NCBI RefSeq assembly: GCF_036013915.1
Contig: NZ_CP107899.1
Coordinates: forward strand, 4,402,001-4,466,000
Reading direction: 5' to 3'
Source: Streptomyces sp. NBC_00464
Lineage (GTDB): Bacteria > Actinomycetota > Actinomycetes > Streptomycetales > Streptomycetaceae
DNA length: 64,000 nt
How positions within the stretch are numbered: the first letter of the stretch is position 1; each line of letters starts with the position of its first letter. The position numbers and the translations under genes are program-made. A model generated the notes under the pieces. It worked only from the letters and a program-made list of their open reading frames with translations. It was not told the origin of the DNA and made no database searches. Below are positions 59,765 to 64,000 of this stretch, one piece after another.

Positions 59765-60184
59765 GTGCTCGGGGCGGTTCGAGCATCACGCCACTTGCTG
59801 AAAACGCTGTCCACCGCTCTGCGGGACGTACCGGAAATCATCGCCGATCCCCTTGTCGAACTCACCGCACAAGGCCTGGGCAACCGCCCGGCCGCACAAC
59901 AGTGGAGGAACCTGGTGGCCGTGGACCTCTCTTTCTACAAATCCTTCATGGCAGAGGAAATCCGGGACGAGGGCCGGTCGGAAGGCCGGTCGGAAGGCCG
60001 TTCGGAGGGCCGTTCGGAGGGCATCGCGCAGGGCATCCTGCTCTTCCTCGCGCGGGCGGGCATCGACGTACCGGACGAGGCGCGTGAACGGATCACCACC
60101 TGTGGCGATCTCGACACCCTGAACCGCTGGCTTCTGCGGGCCCCCACCGCCCGGTCGGCCGAGGACGTCTTCGCCGAGGAGTAG
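59765..60184 (+). pseudogene. C-terminal remnant of an Rpn/PD-(D/E)XK-type nuclease protein
   Basis: 139 codons. The end (LLFLARAGIDVPDEARERITTCGDLDTLNRWLLRAPTARSAEDVF) and the EIRDEGRSEGRSEGRSEG spacer are typical of the last third of Rpn-like (recombination-promoting nuclease/putative transposase) proteins in Streptomyces, which are about 300 residues. The nuclease N-terminal domain is absent here and the first residues (MLGAVRASRHLL) are not family-like. Probably a truncated gene. A 12-bp EGRS repeat is at 59971-60023. Confidence 0.65.
59971..60023 (+). repeat. 12-bp tandem repeat encoding (EGRS)n
   Basis: Four successive copies of a 12-bp unit (GGCCGGTCGGAA and variants) encode Glu-Gly-Arg-Ser repeats inside the Rpn-type remnant. 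Confidence 0.8.
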
Positions 60185-60221
60185 GTCGCCCCTCAGGGCG
60201 AAGCGAGCTTCGGCCTGACCG

Positions 60222-61148
60222 TCACCGGTACCCCGTCGCGTCCGCCGGCTTCCCGGCAGCGTCGACCTCGACCAGGTAGCGCCAGCAGTCGGGCCGGGAA
60301 CCGTCGAGGTCGGTGAATCCGTACTCCTGGGCGAGCTGCCCGCTGGACAGCGACTGGCCGTTCCAGCGCGCGAGGCCGGCGTCTCCGGCCAGAGCCGCGA
60401 CCGCACGCCCGACGTACGCGGGGCTCTCCGAAATACAGAAGTGCGGGACCTCGGCCAGCGCATCGCGCCAGTTCTCCTCGGCCACGCCGAAGGCATCGAG
60501 CATCATCTCCGAGCGCAGCCACCCGGGGGTGAGCGCCACCGCCGTACCACCGTGCGGCTTCAACTCGTGTGCCTGCACGAACGCCATGCGCAGCACGCTG
60601 TTCTTGACCAGGTCGTAGAAGTAGGAGTTGCGGTAGTTCGCGTGGTTGTACGCGGCCGTCCCGTCGGTCATCTCGACCACGAGCCCACCCGGGCGACGCA
60701 CCAGCAGCGGCAACAGGAAGTGGCTGGTGATCGCGTGGGTCTCGACGCCCAGCCGGAGCAGCCGCAGCCCGTCGTCGAGGTCGTGCTCCCACACCGGTTT
60801 GTCGAACGCGAACAGCCGCTCGCCGCCCCAGATGTCGTTGACGAGCACATCGAGCCGCCCCTGCTCGGCGTCGATGCGCCCGGCCAGCGCACGGACCTGC
60901 TCCGGCACCAGGTGGTCGGTCGGCACCGCGATACCGGTCCCGCCGGCGGCGGTGACGAGCTCCGCGGTGTCCTCGATCGTTTCGGGCCTGTCGTACTCCG
61001 AGCGCTTCTCCCGGGTCGTGCGGCCGGTGACGTAAACGGTCGCACCCGCCGCGCCGAGCTGGACGGCGATGCCGCGCCCGGCGCCCCGGGTGGCCCCGGC
61101 GACCAGTGCGATCCTTCCGTGGAGTGGCGGTTTCGATGTGTCGGACAT
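60222..61148 (-). CDS. SDR-family oxidoreductase
   Basis: 308 residues. Classical short-chain dehydrogenase: nucleotide motif VAGATRGAGRGIAVQLGAAGATVYVTGR, VNDIWGGE (in place of NNAG), and catalytic YFYDLVKNSV (Tyr-x3-Lys). The C-terminus (GLARWNGQSLSSGQLAQEYGFTDLDGSRPDCWRYL) is the extended tail of a subgroup of Streptomyces SDRs. Substrate unknown. A 9-bp inverted repeat lies upstream of the start. Confidence 0.9.
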   Translation of the reverse strand: MSDTSKPPLHGRIALVAGATRGAGRGIAVQLGAAGATVYVTGRTTREKRSEYDRPETIEDTAELVTAAGGTGIAVPTDHLVPEQVRALAGRIDAEQGRLDVLVNDIWGGERLFAFDKPVWEHDLDDGLRLLRLGVETHAITSHFLLPLLVRRPGGLVVEMTDGTAAYNHANYRNSYFYDLVKNSVLRMAFVQAHELKPHGGTAVALTPGWLRSEMMLDAFGVAEENWRDALAEVPHFCISESPAYVGRAVAALAGDAGLARWNGQSLSSGQLAQEYGFTDLDGSRPDCWRYLVEVDAAGKPADATGYR

Positions 61149-61169
61149 GCGGCCCCTTGCGGTTCGTAG

Positions 61170-61201
61170 CTGCCTGGTACGCCCCGGTCCCCACCAGGCA
61201 G
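61170..61201. promoter_or_regulatory. 9-bp inverted repeat upstream of the SDR gene
   Basis: CTGCCTGGT (61170-61178) and ACCAGGCAG (61193-61201) pair perfectly across 14 bp. It is 22 bp upstream of the SDR start and 122 bp beyond the phosphatase stop: operator of the SDR gene or terminator of the phosphatase gene. Confidence 0.5.
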
Positions 61202-61322
61202 ATTGTCGATGAGGACCGGTGACCCCATGCTCGCCGCAGAAGCGGACACCACGTGTCCTATTTCTTCATGTCTCTCCACACGACCTGGTGCCGTGCGGGG
61301 GACTGCGGGGAACTCCGCGGCG

Positions 61323-62414
61323 TCAGCCGACCAGCAGGTCCCTCTTCAGCGCGCGAACATCCTTGGCATCCAGGCCGAGTGCCTGCTTCTCGTACGCGCC
61401 GAACGAGCCGAACGTCTCGGAGATCTCCTGGAACCCGGAGTTCAGGTACGAAGGCCGGACATCGAGCAGCGGCTTGTACACCGCGGCCTGCGCGGCCGGC
61501 ATCGAGGCGAGCGCCGCCGCGTTCGCCTCGGCACGGTAGTCGTTGGAGGCCAGGTAATCGGCCATCACGGTGGAGCGCGGCACCCCGAGGGCGGTCAGCA
61601 GGGCGGCGTTCGCCCAGCCCGTGCGGTCCTTGCCCGCCGTGCAGTGGAAGACGACAGCGCGGGCGCTGTCGTCGCCGATGCCGGAGAACACCGTGCGGTA
61701 GGCCTTCTTGGCGGTGCCTCCGCTGACCATGAACTTCTCGCCGTCGACCATCATGGCCTCGGCCTCCGCCGCGGTGACCGGCATGGCGGTGAACGTCGGC
61801 GACCCCGCCAGTACATCCGCGACGACGTGCGTCGCACCGGCCGGGACCCGGTCCGGGGCGGCGGCGCGCTCCGACTCCATGCGCAGGTCGAAGACCGTGG
61901 TGACGGACAGCCGCCGCAGTTTCGCCAGATCGGCGGACGTCAGCTTGTCGAGGGCGTCCGAGCGGTAGATCTCGCCCATCTTCACCCAGTGGCCGTCCGC
62001 GGTGCGGTAGCCGCCCGCGTCACGGAAGTTGACGGCACCCTGGAGCCGGATCAGCCGGTCGGCGAGGTGCAGCGAGCCTCCCCGCTCGGGGACCAGGTCG
62101 AACCACTGTCGGTCGGCGGCGGGCAGCCCGCGCACGGTGACCTTGCCGGTGGAGCCACCGGAGGCGACGGTACGGCCGTTGGCCCGGACGGCCACGTGAC
62201 GTATGCCGGGGGCCTTCCACTCCACGGTGTACGAACCGTCGTCGGAGGCCGTCACCGTGGCCGCGGTGAACGGGATGCGTCCGTGGGAGGAAGCGGCGCC
62301 GTGCCCGGTGGGGGTGTGCGGGGCCGCGGCCGCGGCCGCGGGTACTGCGAGGCCGGCCAGGAGGGCGGCGGCCAGGGCGTAGGAGGTAGCCCTGACACGA
62401 GTCATCTGCGTCAT
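61323..62414 (-). CDS. secreted tyrosine-protein phosphatase (dual-specificity-like)
   Basis: 363 residues from ATG 62414 (ATG 62405 also possible). Signal peptide (to about 30, AVPAAAAAAPH). An Ig-like domain (about 45-115) precedes the catalytic domain: NFRDAGGYRTADG, IYRSDALDKLTSADLAKLRRLSVTTVFDLRMESE, and P-loop VVFHCTAGKDRTGWANAALL (Cys-x5-Arg). This is the PtpB/lipid-phosphatase-like type (Y_phosphatase3), secreted by a Sec signal. Likely acts on extracellular phosphoproteins or lipids. Confidence 0.92.
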   Translation of the reverse strand: MTQMTRVRATSYALAAALLAGLAVPAAAAAAPHTPTGHGAASSHGRIPFTAATVTASDDGSYTVEWKAPGIRHVAVRANGRTVASGGSTGKVTVRGLPAADRQWFDLVPERGGSLHLADRLIRLQGAVNFRDAGGYRTADGHWVKMGEIYRSDALDKLTSADLAKLRRLSVTTVFDLRMESERAAAPDRVPAGATHVVADVLAGSPTFTAMPVTAAEAEAMMVDGEKFMVSGGTAKKAYRTVFSGIGDDSARAVVFHCTAGKDRTGWANAALLTALGVPRSTVMADYLASNDYRAEANAAALASMPAAQAAVYKPLLDVRPSYLNSGFQEISETFGSFGAYEKQALGLDAKDVRALKRDLLVG

Positions 62415-62685
62415 GCGTGCATGCTCTGAGCCCCGCACGTGGAGAGGCGTAACCCCGGGTGAACGGGGGACGAAGACAGTTCCAACAGGGCCTCTGCGGC
62501 GGAGGGGGCACGCTGCGGCTCAGCAGCGCCTTGCACAGGGCCCAGCCCCGGGCCTCGGGCCCACGCCCAGGTGGCAGCGTCTTGGCCGACGCACGCAACT
62601 GCCAGACATGGAGCCATGTCCGCCACAGCCGACCCGCGCCGGCAGAACGCCGATGGGTCCGGGCAATCGAGCCGGCTGTCCGGTG

Positions 62686-62886
62686 TCAGCGCCCGGCCGC
62701 GTACTCCAGGAAGGTGGACCAGGCGGCCGGAGCGAAGAGCAGGACGGGTCCGGCGGGAGTCTTGCTGTCGCGGACGGGGACGAGGGCGGGGAAGGTGTCC
62801 GATACCTCGACGCAGTTGTTGGCGCCGCCGTCGCTGTAGCTGGACTTGCGCCAGGTCGCGGTGGAGAGGTCGGGGGTACGGCTCAT
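62686..62886 (-). CDS. DUF397 protein
   Basis: 66 residues: ATWRKSSYSDGGANNCVEVSDTFPALVPVRDSK, ending FLEYAAGR, a single-motif DUF397. The ATG at 62886 overlaps the stop of the upstream XRE gene by 4 bp, the same coupling as at 19755. Confidence 0.9.
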   Translation of the reverse strand: MSRTPDLSTATWRKSSYSDGGANNCVEVSDTFPALVPVRDSKTPAGPVLLFAPAAWSTFLEYAAGR

Positions 62887-63707
62887 GATCTGTGCTCCTC
62901 CAGGACACCCCTGATGAACGCGGTGGACTCCGGCGGGGGCAGCGCCAGGTCCCGGAGGCGATCGTAGGACAGGCGGTAGCGCGTCACAGCGGCTGGATCC
63001 TCGATCAACTCCGCGCATCCGTTGCCTTCCGTATAGGCAACCGTGCTCGTGTCGTCCTGCCACAGCAACGTCAGGGAACCGTCCATCAGGTGGTGCGCCC
63101 CGGCGGCGAAGGGCAGGACCTGGAGGACGACGGAGGCCGTCTCGCCCATGTCGATCAGATGCGTCAGTTGTTCGTCCCACGCCTTGGGGTCCGGGACGGG
63201 CCTGCGGAGCGCGTACTCGTCCAAGATGATCCGTACGGACGGAGCCGGTTTACGGTGCAGCAGTTGCTGACGTCCCATGCGGGCTATGACCTGCTCCTCC
63301 ACCAACTCGGCCTCGGCGTGGGTTTCCTGGGCGCCGGACAACAGCTTCCGCGCCACCTCCTCCGTCTGGAGCAGGCCGGGGATGCCGAGCGTGAACAGGT
63401 GCATGATGCGAGCCGTCGGCTCCAGCCGCATGAACTCCTTGTACCGGTCCTTGAAGACCTCCTTCCGCGCCACCTTCCAGAGCTGCACCAGCAGGCCCCC
63501 GGAGTCGTAGAACCGGTCCAGGTCCTCCATCACCGCGAGCTTGGACAGGCGTTGGCTGACCTCCAGGCGGTAGAGGTAGCTCTTGTCGTAGCGGGTCTTC
63601 TCGGCGAGCTGCCCCAGCGACAGGCCCGCCTTCTCGCGTAAGTACCGAAGGGCCCGGCCGAGCGCGGCGCGGCCCGACTCCTCGTCCGTGGGGGTGAGTT
63701 CGGTCAT
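62883..63707 (-). CDS. Scr1-type XRE regulator with DUF5753 domain
   Basis: 274 residues. Helix-turn-helix at about 15-70 (LGRALRYLREKAGLSLGQLAEKTRYDKSYLYRLEVSQRLSKL); DUF5753 domain follows (ARIMHLFTLGIPGLLQTEEVARKLL, EEQVIARMGRQQLLHRKPAPSVRIILDEYALRRPV). Paralogue of the regulator at 19755-20621. Coupled to its DUF397 partner. Confidence 0.92.
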   Translation of the reverse strand: MTELTPTDEESGRAALGRALRYLREKAGLSLGQLAEKTRYDKSYLYRLEVSQRLSKLAVMEDLDRFYDSGGLLVQLWKVARKEVFKDRYKEFMRLEPTARIMHLFTLGIPGLLQTEEVARKLLSGAQETHAEAELVEEQVIARMGRQQLLHRKPAPSVRIILDEYALRRPVPDPKAWDEQLTHLIDMGETASVVLQVLPFAAGAHHLMDGSLTLLWQDDTSTVAYTEGNGCAELIEDPAAVTRYRLSYDRLRDLALPPPESTAFIRGVLEEHRS

Positions 63708-63846
63708 CGGCGGCCCTCCGTTGTCCTGCGCGCGGGCAATCGTGTCTCTCTGTCCGAGCGTACGGCGGGCGCGTCATCATCGGGTCACGATCCGTCACCG
63801 TCACCCGTCGGTGGGACGCAGTGCCCGCCGGCCGTCAGGAGCAGTC

Positions 63847-64000
63847 ATGGCCGACCTACCTCCCCGCCTCCTTCCCTGGGTCTCTCCGGAGGGCAAGCCG
63901 TGCTGGCTCAGCACCGACGATCCCGGGAGCCTGATGTCACGGCTGGCCGACGACATGGAGGACGAGCAGATCGAGTGCGGCGAGCAGGTGTGGGCCGGGT
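63847..64000 (+). CDS. N-terminal part of a hypothetical protein (runs off the right edge)
   Basis: 51 codons from ATG 63847: ADLPPRLLPWVSPEGKPCWLSTDDPGSLMSRLADDMEDEQIECGEQVWAG. Divergent from the XRE gene. This short start (W-S-P-E-G-K-P-C-x-L) is common in small Streptomyces proteins encoded beside XRE/DUF397 pairs. Function unknown; the C-terminus is outside the window. Confidence 0.6.
   Translation, partial: MADLPPRLLPWVSPEGKPCWLSTDDPGSLMSRLADDMEDEQIECGEQVWAG

Noticed and set aside
1..64000. tRNA, rRNA, riboswitch or prophage
   Set aside because: I looked through the intergenic stretches and found no cloverleaf, no rRNA-like segment, no recognisable aptamer core and no phage structural genes. 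A tRNAscan-SE or Infernal run would be needed to exclude small RNAs.

Overview
The window is high-GC actinobacterial DNA, almost certainly from a Streptomyces chromosome. Third codon positions are strongly G/C and GTG or TTG starts are common. The gene families are typical of the genus: Scr1-type XRE regulators paired with DUF397 proteins, a fused two-domain FO synthase (fbiC), mycothiol-type isomerase-fold proteins, a MerR/TipAS regulator, and an ESX-type type VII secretion locus with mycosins. No tRNA, rRNA, CRISPR array, insertion sequence or prophage was recognised.

Region 1 (1-11.5 kb) is mostly surface and secreted proteins. A left-truncated choice-of-anchor A/SpaA-domain adhesin carries two near-identical 336-bp repeats. 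It is followed by a leucine-rich-repeat-variant protein, a TipAL-length MerR regulator with a 19-bp-spacer promoter, and a cupin/DUF4267 pair. A secreted subtilase (5880-8468) overlaps by one base with a 984-residue secreted FG-GAP beta-propeller protein (8468-11422).

Region 2 (11.5-23.7 kb) is a mosaic of poorly characterised genes. The most striking is a 264-residue protein (11676-12470, minus) that reads as two histone folds in one chain. Others are a YwqG-like 773-residue protein, lipoproteins, a winged-helix protein with a zinc-ribbon-like C-terminus, a crotonase divergent from a TetR gene over a 23-bp operator-like palindrome, and an XRE/DUF397/ATP-binding module. Three long perfect or near-perfect inverted repeats (11552-11638, 17435-17493, 21937-22019) lie between genes.

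Region 3 (23.7-40 kb) is metabolic and regulatory. It holds a soluble Ser/Thr kinase with a new C-terminal domain, a MDMPI-fold protein, a TetR/SRPBCC pair, and a GntR regulator divergent from a six-gene myo-inositol catabolic operon (dehydrogenase, iolE-like, iolC, an aldolase-like barrel protein, iolB, iolD). A HAD phosphatase and fbiC follow.

Region 4 (40.1-59.6 kb) is a complete ESX-type secretion locus: eccE plus a coupled unknown, eccB, mycP1, two WXG100 genes, an EspB-like WXG protein, a second mycosin, a YbaB-like protein, an EspC-like protein, and a WXG-like protein with a hydrophobic C-terminus. Next comes a tandem family of small membrane proteins, one copy truncated, with a C-terminal module resembling the ribosomal bL12 C-terminal domain. 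A PH-like membrane protein, eccC and eccD complete the locus. The arrangement fits a secreted effector followed by an immunity-like array, but that reading is inference.

Region 5 (59.6-64 kb) holds the remnant of an Rpn-type nuclease gene, an SDR oxidoreductase, a secreted tyrosine phosphatase, a second XRE/DUF397 pair and the first 51 codons of a gene running off the right edge.
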